From Pseudomonas libanensis (lineage in GTDB: Bacteria; Pseudomonadota; Gammaproteobacteria; Pseudomonadales; Pseudomonadaceae): a stretch of DNA of 64,000 bases. This document shows positions 41,979-50,130 of the stretch, piece after piece. The notes below the pieces were generated by a model, which saw only the letters and a program-made list of their open reading frames with translations, was not told the DNA's origin and did not search any database. The stretch's first letter is position 1. Each line of letters starts with the position of its first letter. Position numbers and translations under genes: made by a program. The stretch covers positions 186,001 through 250,000 of the forward strand of contig NZ_JYLH01000009.1 in the NCBI RefSeq assembly GCF_001439685.1. Reading direction: 5' to 3'.

Positions 41979-42368
41979 TCAGTTCACCGTAATGGCGCAG
42001 TCAAAGGTCTCGGCAGGTTCGGCCTCCGGCTCCCAAGGTTGCTGGGAAGTCAGGCGCAGACGGCCCTGGCCGGCGGCGAACGCGTGGAAGCGCCAGGTGG
42101 ACTGGCCGCCACCACCGATCACGCCGGATTCGCTGCTGCTGTACACCTCAGGGCTCAGCGCGCGCAACACGCCGCCGGCGGAATCCTGGATGGCCCAGCG
42201 ATAGCCGGTGGTGGGGTTGCTTGGCAGGGTGAGGATCAGGTTTTGCCCGTTTTTAAGCTGGAGCGGGCAGGCACTCTGGTTGTCCACGCTGACGTTTTGC
42301 TTAGGGGCACTGGCGCATCCGGCCAGCAGGGCAAGGCTCAAGGGGAGAAACAGGCGGGCAGCGGTCAT
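41979..42368 (-). CDS. Chagasin-type cysteine protease inhibitor (I42), lipoprotein
   Basis: 129 aa. A lipobox LLAGC ends the signal peptide (Cys18), with Ala at +2, so outer-membrane sorting is likely. Three inhibitor loops are visible: NPTTGYRW, the Gly-rich GGGGQSTWRF, and QQPWEPE in place of the RPW loop. These match the I42 (chagasin/ICP) family that blocks papain-like proteases. It lies next to the AsrA-like Lon gene, as I recall for PA0778/PA0779 in P. aeruginosa. Biological target unknown. Confidence 0.85.
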   Translation of the reverse strand: MTAARLFLPLSLALLAGCASAPKQNVSVDNQSACPLQLKNGQNLILTLPSNPTTGYRWAIQDSAGGVLRALSPEVYSSSESGVIGGGGQSTWRFHAFAAGQGRLRLTSQQPWEPEAEPAETFDCAITVN

Positions 42369-42461
42369 GAAGGCTCCGTTAATACACGACGAAGGGGGAG
42401 CATAACCGAAGATGAGACAAGGTGTGACAAGGTGGGGTTTTGCGTTGATTTGGCTGGCCTC

Positions 42462-42528
42462 TTCGCGGGCAAGCCCGCTCCCACATTTGGAATGCGATCA
42501 AATGTGGGAGCGGGCTTGCCCGCGATAG
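42462..42528. repeat. REP doublet, GAGCGGGCTTGCCCGCGA type
   Basis: TTCGCGGGCAAGCCCGCTCC... and its reverse complement ATGTGGGAGCGGGCTTGCCC... with only ~15 bases between the arms. The arms face each other in the opposite order to the other doublets (tail-first). Sited between the chagasin-like gene and the Lon gene. The 185 bases 42369-42553 hold nothing else. Confidence 0.85.
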
Positions 42529-42553
42529 GGCCAGTCCAGGCGCTAGAGATCTA

Positions 42554-44974
42554 TCAGAAGAGCACCTTCGCCACATCCGCAAACCGCTTGGCAAAGTGCA
42601 CGGTCATGCCTTCCTTCAGGTAGTCCGGCAACTCTTCAAAACTGCCACGGTTGGGCTCCGGCAAAATCAACTCATGGATTTTCTGGCGCCGCGCCGCGAT
42701 CACCTTCTCGCGCACCCCGCCAATCGGCAGTACATGCCCGGTCAAGGTCAGTTCACCGGTCATCGCCACGCCTTTCTTCGGCGGCTGGTTGCGTGCCAGC
42801 GACAGCAGCGCACTGGCCATGGTCACCCCTGCACTCGGGCCGTCTTTCGGCGTGGCGCCTTCCGGTACGTGCAAGTGCACGAAGGCTTCGTCGAAGAACT
42901 TCGGATCACCACCAAATGACTTCAGGTTCGAGCTGATGTAGCTGTAGGCGATTTCGGCGGACTCCTTCATCACTTCACCCAACTGCCCGGTCAGCTTGAA
43001 GCCGCGATTGAGCGTGTGGATACGCGTCGCCTCGATCGGCAACGTAGCGCCGCCCATGCTGGTCCACGCCAGGCCGGTGATCACACCGGTGCCGGACAAG
43101 ACTTGCTCGTTACGGAACACCGGCATGCCCAGGGAGCTTTCCAGGTCCTTGTTGCCGATCTTGATCACGCTGTTGGGCTCATCCAGCAGCTTGACCACCG
43201 CTTTGCGCACCAGTTTGCCCAGTTGTTTTTCCAACTGGCGCACACCGGCTTCCCGTGCATAACCGTCGATCAACGCACGCAGGGCGCCGTCGCTGATGCT
43301 CAGGTTGTTTTTCGCCACGCCGGCTTTTTCCAACTGTTTGGGCCATAGGTGGCGCTTGGCGATGGCGACTTTTTCTTCGGTGATATAGCCCGACAGGCGA
43401 ATCACTTCCATACGGTCGAGCAACGGGCCTGGGATCGAATCGAGGGTGTTGGCGGTACACACGAACAGCACTTTGGACAGGTCCAGGCGCAGGTCCAGGT
43501 AATGGTCGAGGAATTCGACGTTCTGCTCAGGGTCCAGGGTTTCCAGCAGCGCCGACGCCGGGTCGCCCTGGAAGCTTTGGCCCATCTTGTCGATCTCGTC
43601 GAGCATGATCACCGGGTTCATGACTTCCACGTCTTTCAATGCCTGCACCAGCTTGCCGGGCAGGGCACCGATGTAGGTGCGGCGGTGGCCCTTGATCTCG
43701 GCCTCGTCGCGCATGCCGCCGACGCTGAAACGGTAGAACGGTCGGCCCAGGGACTCGGCGATGGATTTACCCACACTGGTCTTGCCCACGCCCGGCGGGC
43801 CCACCAGCAGCACAATGGAGCCGGCGACTTCGCCTTTATAGGCGCCGACGGCGAGGAATTCGAGGATACGGCTCTTGATGTCGTCCAGGCCTGCGTGGTG
43901 CTTGTCCAGCACCTTGCGTGCATGCTTGAGGTCGAGCTTGTCTGCGCCGTACACGCCCCACGGCACCGAGGTGGCCCAGTCCAGGTAGTTGCGCGTCACT
44001 GCGTATTCCGGCGAACCGGTCTCGAGAATCGACAGCTTGTTCAGTTCTTCATCGATGCGCTTTTTCGCCTGGGCCGGCAGCACCTTGCCTTCCAGGCGCT
44101 GCTCGAACTGCTCGACATCGGCGCTGCGGTCGTCCTTGGTCAGGCCCAGCTCCTGCTGGATGACCTTGAGCTGTTCCTTGAGGAAGAACTCGCGCTGGTG
44201 CTCGCCGATCTTGCGGTTCACTTCGGCGGACAGCTCTTTTTGCAGGCGCGCGACTTCGACTTCCTTGCGCAGCATCGGCAAGACTTTTTCCATGCGCTTG
44301 AGCATGGGCACGCAGTCCAGCACTTCCTGCAACTCGTTACCGGTCGCCGAGGTCAGCGCGGCCGCAAAATCGGTGAGCGGCGACGGATCGTTGGGACTGA
44401 AGCGGTTGAGGTAGTTCTTCAACTCTTCGCTGTACAGCGGGTTGAGGGGCAGCAGTTCCTTGATCGCGTTGATCAGCGCCATGCCGTAGGCCTTGACCTC
44501 GTCGGTGGGCTCGCTGGGCTGGTGCGGGTATTCGACTTCCACCAGGTAGGGTGGGCGGTGGTGCTTGAGCCAGGTCTTGATGCGCACACGGGTCAGGCCC
44601 TGGGCCACGAATTGCAGCTTGCCGTTCTCGCGGCTGGCGTGGTGCACCTTGACCAGGGTGCCGTACAGCGGCAGGGCCGAGGTGTCGAAATGCCGTGGGT
44701 CTTCGGGCGGCGTGTCCATGAAAAACAGGGCAAGGGAGTGGTGGTCGGATTTGCTCACCAGCTCCAGGGTCTCGGCCCAGGGCTCTTCATTGACGATCAC
44801 CGGCAATACTTGCGCCGGGAAAAACGGCCGGTTGTGGATCGGGATGATATAGACCTTGTCCGGCAGGTTTTGCCCGGGCAGGGCCAGGCCAGTGTTGGAC
44901 GAGGTGGTGTCAGCGTTTTCGGGGTCGGCGTAGTCGTTCAGGTCGTAATCAGGGACGTCTTGCTGGTCGCTCAT
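42554..44974 (-). CDS. asrA: ATP-dependent Lon-type protease, AsrA-like
   Basis: 806 aa. LON N-terminal substrate domain (~residues 40-235), coiled coil (QREFFLKEQLKVIQQELG), AAA+ module with Walker A GPPGVGKTSVGK and Walker B VIMLDEIDKMG, and the Ser-Lys protease domain with PKDGPSAGVTMASAL (nucleophile Ser) and GGVREKVIAARR (Lys). It is distinct from the housekeeping Lon: the N-terminus has a long acidic extension, and the neighbours (chagasin-like gene, pdxJ, recO) match the AsrA locus of P. aeruginosa, where it is induced by heat and aminoglycosides. A sigma-32-type promoter lies upstream. Confidence 0.85.
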   Translation of the reverse strand: MSDQQDVPDYDLNDYADPENADTTSSNTGLALPGQNLPDKVYIIPIHNRPFFPAQVLPVIVNEEPWAETLELVSKSDHHSLALFFMDTPPEDPRHFDTSALPLYGTLVKVHHASRENGKLQFVAQGLTRVRIKTWLKHHRPPYLVEVEYPHQPSEPTDEVKAYGMALINAIKELLPLNPLYSEELKNYLNRFSPNDPSPLTDFAAALTSATGNELQEVLDCVPMLKRMEKVLPMLRKEVEVARLQKELSAEVNRKIGEHQREFFLKEQLKVIQQELGLTKDDRSADVEQFEQRLEGKVLPAQAKKRIDEELNKLSILETGSPEYAVTRNYLDWATSVPWGVYGADKLDLKHARKVLDKHHAGLDDIKSRILEFLAVGAYKGEVAGSIVLLVGPPGVGKTSVGKSIAESLGRPFYRFSVGGMRDEAEIKGHRRTYIGALPGKLVQALKDVEVMNPVIMLDEIDKMGQSFQGDPASALLETLDPEQNVEFLDHYLDLRLDLSKVLFVCTANTLDSIPGPLLDRMEVIRLSGYITEEKVAIAKRHLWPKQLEKAGVAKNNLSISDGALRALIDGYAREAGVRQLEKQLGKLVRKAVVKLLDEPNSVIKIGNKDLESSLGMPVFRNEQVLSGTGVITGLAWTSMGGATLPIEATRIHTLNRGFKLTGQLGEVMKESAEIAYSYISSNLKSFGGDPKFFDEAFVHLHVPEGATPKDGPSAGVTMASALLSLARNQPPKKGVAMTGELTLTGHVLPIGGVREKVIAARRQKIHELILPEPNRGSFEELPDYLKEGMTVHFAKRFADVAKVLF

Positions 44975-45004
44975 GGGGCACCTGCATAAGGAAGTATGGA
45001 GGTT

Positions 45005-45032
45005 AGATGGGGCGGGGCCGCGGTGGTTTCAA
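45005..45032 (-). promoter_or_regulatory. Sigma-32 (heat-shock) promoter of asrA
   Basis: On the minus strand: TTGAAA (45032-45027), a 14-base spacer, then CCCCATCT (45012-45005). This matches the sigma-32 consensus CTTGAAA/CCCCATnT closely. The predicted start lies about 25-30 bases upstream of the asrA ATG, which has AGGTG nearby. Confidence 0.8.
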
Positions 45033-45271
45033 TGGTACGGGGGCGATAGCAACATATTGCATGAAATGTCCGCTACTGCGCCTGCGTATTCCGAGCAGGT
45101 GTGCAGGCGGCCGTGAGCGTGGCTAATGGCTGGAGAGTCAATAATGTGACATCTACCCCCCAGTATTTATTGGGTTTACTTATCCGCAGCCCCAGCTAAC
45201 CTGCTTAAACTAAAGATCCCATTAAAATTGACGTTTTTTTGACGTCGGCGTAGCAGTCGGCAGGGACGCAT

Positions 45272-47665
45272 ATGACAGAAGGAAGGTACAACACAGAGCG
45301 ACGAATGCTGCCGCATGGGACGGCCACGCAGTGGCGCCACACCTTTCAAACTCGTATCGCCGGCGTGCTGGCGCTATTGCTGCTGGTGGTCGTGGCCGCC
45401 ACCTACTTTGCTGTCAAGGCCGCCACCACCCGCGCGGTGGAAAACCAGGCCGAGGTGCAGTTGAACACCGGGCGCCAGGTGTTCGAACGCCTGTTGGACC
45501 TGCGCGGTCGCCGCCTGCAATACGGGTTGGACTGGCTGACCGCCGATGGCCCGTTTCAGCGGGCCGTGGCCGCTGGCGGGGCGGCGCCGGTCCTGGAGGC
45601 CCTTGGGCGCCATGGTACCGGTGTCAGTTCCAGCGAAGTGTTTGTGCTGGGCCTGGACGACAAAGTCATGGTCACTACCTTGCCGGTACTGACGCAAGGT
45701 CAGTCCTTCCCCTATGCCGATGCCTTGCGCAAGGCGCGGCGCAGCGGCCAGCAAATGCTGATAGTGGCCATGGCCGGGCGCCCCTATTTGCTGGTGCAAA
45801 AAGAGGTGCTCGGCCCTGCGCCTGTTGCCCGGGCGATCATGGGCTTTCCCATGGACACGCAATTTGCCCATGAGCTGCGCTCCATGAGCAACCTTGAAGT
45901 GTCGTTCCTCAGCGTGCAGGACGGCCAGGTAGGCCAGCTCTTGAGCACCCAGCCGGGCAATTTCCGGCCGAGCATCATCAGCCTCCTGCATGGCCCGCCA
46001 ATCAATCCAGAGGCGCGCATCCACCTGTTCCATGGCCAGCGCGTGCTCAGTCAGGTGTTATCCCTGGCCAACAGCGGCGCAGGCGATGAGGTGCGGGTGC
46101 TGCTGCAAAGCCCTCTGGACCATGCCCTGGAATCCTTTGCGCCGCTGGACCGGCAATTTCTCGGGATTGCCCTGGCGGTGCTGCTGGTATCCCTGGCGGC
46201 GGCGTTATTCCTCGCACGGCGTGTCTCGCGCCCGCTCAATGCGTTGGTGCAAGCCGCAGAGCGCATCGGTGCCGGTGATTACCGCACACCAGTGCGGGTA
46301 CGCAGCCACGATGAATTCGGCCTGCTGGCCCGGGCGTTCAATGCCATGCAAAGCGGCATCGCCATGCGCGAACGGCAACTGGCCCACAATGCCCTGCATG
46401 ACCCGCTTACCGGCCTGCCCAATCGCGCCCTGGCCATGGAGCGCCTGGGCAGTGCGATCAGCGCACGCAGACCGGTGGTGTTGCTGTACTTGGGGATTGA
46501 AAACTATCGGGTCATCAACGAAGGTTTCGGCCCCCAAGGCGTGGAGGACATGTTGTGCGAAGCCAGCCGTTGCTTGTCCATGAGCCTGTTGGCCAGCGAC
46601 ACCGCCGCGCGCATTGCCGGCAGTGAGTTTTTACTGCTGCTGGAGAACACCGGGATCGACAGCGCCGTGGCTCGCGCCGATCGTCTCTATGGGCTACTGA
46701 CCGAGCCCCAACGCCTCGGCAACGACGAAGTGCGCCATGAAGTGAGCATCGGCATTGCCGCCTACCCCGCAGACGGACAGCAGGTGGAGGAACTGATCAG
46801 CCGCGCTGCCATCGCCCGGCACGATGCGGCCAACCTGCCGGGGCATTTGCAGATCTACCAGCCGGATCGCGACCTCGCTCACCAACGCCAGATCACCCTG
46901 ATCCGTGACCTGCGCCGTGCGGTGATGGAGAGCGAACTGTTCCTGTGTTACCAGCCCAAGCTTGATCTCACGCACGGCCATGTCGGCCAGGCCGAAGCCT
47001 TGCTGCGTTGGCAGCATCCGACCCTAGGGCAAGTGTTACCCAATGAGTTCATTCCCCTGGCTGAACGCACCGGCAGCATGGGCGGCCTGACGTTGTGGGT
47101 GATCGAAGAGGCTATCCGCCAGATCGCCGAATGGGCGAAGCGTGGACTGGTTATCCAGCTGTCGGTGAACATTTCCGTGAACGACCTGGCCGATGACGAC
47201 TTGGCCATTCGCGTCACTGCGCTATTGGCCCAATACGACGTGGCCGCCGAGCACTTGATTTTCGAGATTACCGAAAGCGCGATCATGCACAACCCACAGC
47301 AAGCCCTCAGCGTACTGGAGCAGCTGCGCGATTGCGGTATCAGCCTGTCGGTGGATGATTTCGGAACCGGTTACTCATCCCTCGCCCAATTGCAGCGCCT
47401 GCCGGTGCAAGAGTTGAAGATTGACCAGTCGTTTGTGCGCAACCTCGACAGCACCAGCGGCGACGGGGTTATCGTGCGTTCTACCATCGAGATGAGCCAT
47501 AACCTGGGGCTCAAGGTGGTGGCCGAAGGCGTGGAATTCGAGCACAGCCTCACCCTGCTCAAACGCTGGAAATGCGACACCGCCCAGGGCTACCTGATCA
47601 GCCGGCCCTTGAATGCCATGGCGTTCGAGATGTGGATGAGGCGTGAGCAGCGGGTGCCTACCTAG
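45272..47665 (+). CDS. Membrane GGDEF-EAL protein, likely c-di-GMP phosphodiesterase
   Basis: 797 aa. Two transmembrane helices (about residues 30-50 and 290-312) bound a periplasmic sensor domain of ~240 residues. HAMP follows (RVSRPLNALVQAAERIGAGD), then GGDEF (~residues 365-530) in which the active site reads AGSEF (449-453) rather than GGDEF, so cyclase activity is unlikely. The EAL domain (~545-785) keeps EALLRW (575-580), VNISVNDLA, EITES, DDFGTGYSSL, KIDQSF and VAEGVE, so phosphodiesterase activity is likely. Probably lowers c-di-GMP and favours motility. Divergent from asrA. Confidence 0.9.
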   Translation: MTEGRYNTERRMLPHGTATQWRHTFQTRIAGVLALLLLVVVAATYFAVKAATTRAVENQAEVQLNTGRQVFERLLDLRGRRLQYGLDWLTADGPFQRAVAAGGAAPVLEALGRHGTGVSSSEVFVLGLDDKVMVTTLPVLTQGQSFPYADALRKARRSGQQMLIVAMAGRPYLLVQKEVLGPAPVARAIMGFPMDTQFAHELRSMSNLEVSFLSVQDGQVGQLLSTQPGNFRPSIISLLHGPPINPEARIHLFHGQRVLSQVLSLANSGAGDEVRVLLQSPLDHALESFAPLDRQFLGIALAVLLVSLAAALFLARRVSRPLNALVQAAERIGAGDYRTPVRVRSHDEFGLLARAFNAMQSGIAMRERQLAHNALHDPLTGLPNRALAMERLGSAISARRPVVLLYLGIENYRVINEGFGPQGVEDMLCEASRCLSMSLLASDTAARIAGSEFLLLLENTGIDSAVARADRLYGLLTEPQRLGNDEVRHEVSIGIAAYPADGQQVEELISRAAIARHDAANLPGHLQIYQPDRDLAHQRQITLIRDLRRAVMESELFLCYQPKLDLTHGHVGQAEALLRWQHPTLGQVLPNEFIPLAERTGSMGGLTLWVIEEAIRQIAEWAKRGLVIQLSVNISVNDLADDDLAIRVTALLAQYDVAAEHLIFEITESAIMHNPQQALSVLEQLRDCGISLSVDDFGTGYSSLAQLQRLPVQELKIDQSFVRNLDSTSGDGVIVRSTIEMSHNLGLKVVAEGVEFEHSLTLLKRWKCDTAQGYLISRPLNAMAFEMWMRREQRVPT

Positions 47666-49082
47666 AAGGCATTTCAATCACCAGGGACTGCAATAGCGCC
47701 CATAACCCTTCGACATGCTGGCGCTCGGTGCCCAGTGCGCCGATGGACACGCGCACCATCCAGCGTTCATCGAGGATCGCCGGGGTGACATAGGCTTTGC
47801 CTGACAGGTTGAGCCTTTCTGCCCATGCGCGCGTGTGCTTATCCAGCGCTTCGCCGCTCAACCCTGGCGGTTCATGGCGAATGCACAGGGTTTGCAGGGC
47901 TGGCGCGGCCACCAGTTTCCAGTGCGCACTGCCCTCAATCTGCTCGGCCAGCCAGCGTGCATTGGCCAGGTCGCGTCGCAGCCGCGCTTGCAGGCCGCAG
48001 ACGCCTTGCTCGCGGATCAGGAACCACAGCTTCAGGGCGCGGAAGCGGCTTCCCAGGGAAATCCGCCAATCGCGGTAGTTTCTGACCTGGCCGTCGGCGT
48101 TGGACTGCAGATAGCTCGGGTTGGTGGTCATGATGCGAATCAAATGCTCGGGGTCGCGAACGAAGTACACCGAGCAATCGAAGGCCGCGCCCAGCCATTT
48201 GTGCGGGTTGAGCACTAGCGAGTCAGCCTTTTCGATGCCATCCCACAAGGCCCGACATTCCGGCAGGATCATCGCGGCGCCGGCCATGGCCGAGTCCACA
48301 TGCAGCCACAGGCCGTAGCGTTGGGTGAGGTCGCCAATAGCCGCCAGAGGGTCGATCGCCATGGCAGCCGTGGTGCCGGTGGTGGCAATCACCACGCAGG
48401 GCGTGTTGCCGGCGGCCAGGTCCTGTTCGATGGCGTGCGCCAGTGCCTGGGGCGACATTGCATTGTGTGCGTCGGTGGCGATGGTGCGGATATGGTTCTG
48501 GCCGAATCCGGCCAGGATCGCCGCCTTGTTGACCGAGCTGTGGGCATGGGCCGAGGTGTAGACGATCAAGGGCGCGCCGTTGTTTTGCAGGCCGTTGTGC
48601 ATCAGCGCGTAATCGGAGCTGCGCTCCCTGGCGCTGATGAGCGCCACCAGCGTGGAGCTGGACGCGGAGTCCTGGATCACGCCGCTCCATGAGCTGCTCA
48701 GGCCAAGCATGTCGCGCAGCCAATCGGTGGTCACTTCTTCGATTTCGGTGAGGGCCGGGCTGGATTGCCAGGACAAGCCAATCACACCCAGGCCGGTGCT
48801 CAGGCAATCGCCCAGCACTGAGGACAGTTCCACATTGGAAGGGAAGAACCCGAAGAAACTGGGATGCTGCCAATGCAGCAAGCCGGGCATGATCAGTTTT
48901 TCGACGTCGCCCATGATCTGTTCGAACGGTTCGGCGGTTTCAGGCGGGCTGACCGGCAGGGCGGCTTTGATCTCGCCAGGTTGGGTGGTGGGCTGCACGC
49001 CGCGTTGTTCGATGTTCTGTCGGTAGTCAGCAATCAGGTCGATCATGGCATAGCCATGTTGGCGGAATTCTTCGGGGGTCAT
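47658..49082 (-). CDS. PLP-dependent aromatic-amino-acid decarboxylase family protein
   Basis: 474 aa from the ATG at 49082 (MTPEEFRQHGYAMIDLIADY); a longer frame upstream overlaps the neighbour and is unlike the family. Group II decarboxylase fold: HPSFFGFFPSNVELSSVLGD at ~73-92, SAHAHSSVNKAA, HVDSAMAGAA with D263, and LNPHKWLGAAFDC with the PLP lysine K295. Related enzymes decarboxylate DOPA, 5-HTP, Trp or Tyr. P. putida has an L-DOPA decarboxylase of this type. It overlaps the end of the EAL gene by 8 bases tail to tail and follows a 2OG oxygenase gene by 34 bases on the same strand. Confidence 0.88.
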   Translation of the reverse strand: MTPEEFRQHGYAMIDLIADYRQNIEQRGVQPTTQPGEIKAALPVSPPETAEPFEQIMGDVEKLIMPGLLHWQHPSFFGFFPSNVELSSVLGDCLSTGLGVIGLSWQSSPALTEIEEVTTDWLRDMLGLSSSWSGVIQDSASSSTLVALISARERSSDYALMHNGLQNNGAPLIVYTSAHAHSSVNKAAILAGFGQNHIRTIATDAHNAMSPQALAHAIEQDLAAGNTPCVVIATTGTTAAMAIDPLAAIGDLTQRYGLWLHVDSAMAGAAMILPECRALWDGIEKADSLVLNPHKWLGAAFDCSVYFVRDPEHLIRIMTTNPSYLQSNADGQVRNYRDWRISLGSRFRALKLWFLIREQGVCGLQARLRRDLANARWLAEQIEGSAHWKLVAAPALQTLCIRHEPPGLSGEALDKHTRAWAERLNLSGKAYVTPAILDERWMVRVSIGALGTERQHVEGLWALLQSLVIEMPSR

Positions 49083-49116
49083 AGATAAACGTCCATGTGC
49101 ACCAGCAATAAAAGTA

Positions 49117-49962
49117 TTAGCACCAGAAGTAAAACGGTTCACCGGGGGTATAGCCGATAAACGACTGCATACTGACGCGTTTTCCCGAATCGAACCCGCA
49201 GATGGCGTGGGGGCGGCGGGTATTGATGAGCACCAGTTCGTTTTTGCGTGGGCGGATGCGCAGCGGTTTTTGTAAACACTGTTCAGGCAGTTGGGCACCT
49301 TCGAAGCGCTTGACCTCGTCATAGCTGAAGGCTTGGGTATCCCAGATGATCAACTCGCCCCCCGAAGGCGGCGTTTGCAGGTAGATATTGGCGCTGAATT
49401 GATGCTGCAGTTCAGCGATTGTGCGGGGCAGGCAATCCACATGGGGCACCTTTTCCGAGAGGTGCGCCGTCTCCGGGAACATGACGCGGATGATCCCGCA
49501 AAACATCGGTCGGCCCTGGAACGCAGCGGCTGTTGCACCTTGCGGCCAGAGCGCCTGGAACTGTTCCATCAGCTGTTGAATGGGCGGCGTTTGCGGTGCA
49601 CAGAGGCTGTCGATAAGGTCGCGCATGTGGGCGGCGTCAGCATAATATTTCTCTTGGGCATCACCGCCGGCGGCCTTGCCGTACGTGGAGTTGAACGGGG
49701 TGCCCCAGCGATGCACACCATAGAAGTGCTGAACGACGCGCCCCTCTTCGTAGGTTTCATGACCATAGTGTTCCAGGGTGGCGGTATCGTCGATGGCCTG
49801 AATCAACCGTGCGCTGGTGGTTGCGTTGGCAAATTCAGGTACCCGAATGGCAAGCACTTGGCCACTGATGAGTTTTTTCAAACTTGCAGTATTGAGGTGC
49901 TCAAGTTCCAGGATTTTTGTGGTGTTGGTAAGGATCGGTTTTGTAGCGACATGGTCCGTCAT
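49117..49962 (-). CDS. 2-oxoglutarate/Fe(II) oxygenase next to the decarboxylase
   Basis: 281 aa. Facial triad His174-x-Asp176 (KVPHVDCLPR) and distal His252 (TRRPHAICGF), with R262 in GKRVSMQSFIGY as the likely 2OG-binding Arg. The middle strand (FSANIYLQTPPSGGELIIWD) fits the double-stranded beta-helix fold. Asp at the second triad position indicates a hydroxylase rather than a halogenase, which would have Ala/Gly there. Upstream of the PLP decarboxylase with a 34-base gap, so the two are probably cotranscribed. The substrate is not readable from sequence; an amino acid is plausible given the partner. Confidence 0.8.
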   Translation of the reverse strand: MTDHVATKPILTNTTKILELEHLNTASLKKLISGQVLAIRVPEFANATTSARLIQAIDDTATLEHYGHETYEEGRVVQHFYGVHRWGTPFNSTYGKAAGGDAQEKYYADAAHMRDLIDSLCAPQTPPIQQLMEQFQALWPQGATAAAFQGRPMFCGIIRVMFPETAHLSEKVPHVDCLPRTIAELQHQFSANIYLQTPPSGGELIIWDTQAFSYDEVKRFEGAQLPEQCLQKPLRIRPRKNELVLINTRRPHAICGFDSGKRVSMQSFIGYTPGEPFYFWC

Positions 49963-50078
49963 GTTGTAAAGCTCCCTATAAAGTTTTATCCGTACGCTTT
50001 TGTATTACGCAGGGCGTACGCACTAAATTAGTTTTAAAGGGTTGAGGGGAAACCACGGGGGCATTTTTCAGCAGGCAA

Positions 50079-50114
50079 AAAAAAGCGGCTGCCCATTCGG
50101 GCAGCCGCTTTTTT
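50079..50114 (-). terminator. gcd terminator
   Basis: AAAAAAGCGGCTGCCC / GGGCAGCCGCTTTTTT with an ATTC loop is a 16-bp stem that lies 17 bases beyond the gcd stop. It is symmetrical and can act on both strands. Confidence 0.88.
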
Positions 50115-50130
50115 GTATCGCCAGTGTTGC

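Noticed and set aside
43349..44989. 546-codon plus-strand frame antisense to the AsrA-like Lon
   Set aside because: It lies wholly opposite a clear AAA+ protease; it encodes a low-information Val/Leu/His/Gln-rich shadow protein.
49117..49962. 2OG oxygenase as a halogenase
   Set aside because: The metal-binding position is Asp176 (H-x-D), not the Ala/Gly found in Fe/2OG halogenases, so hydroxylation is more likely.
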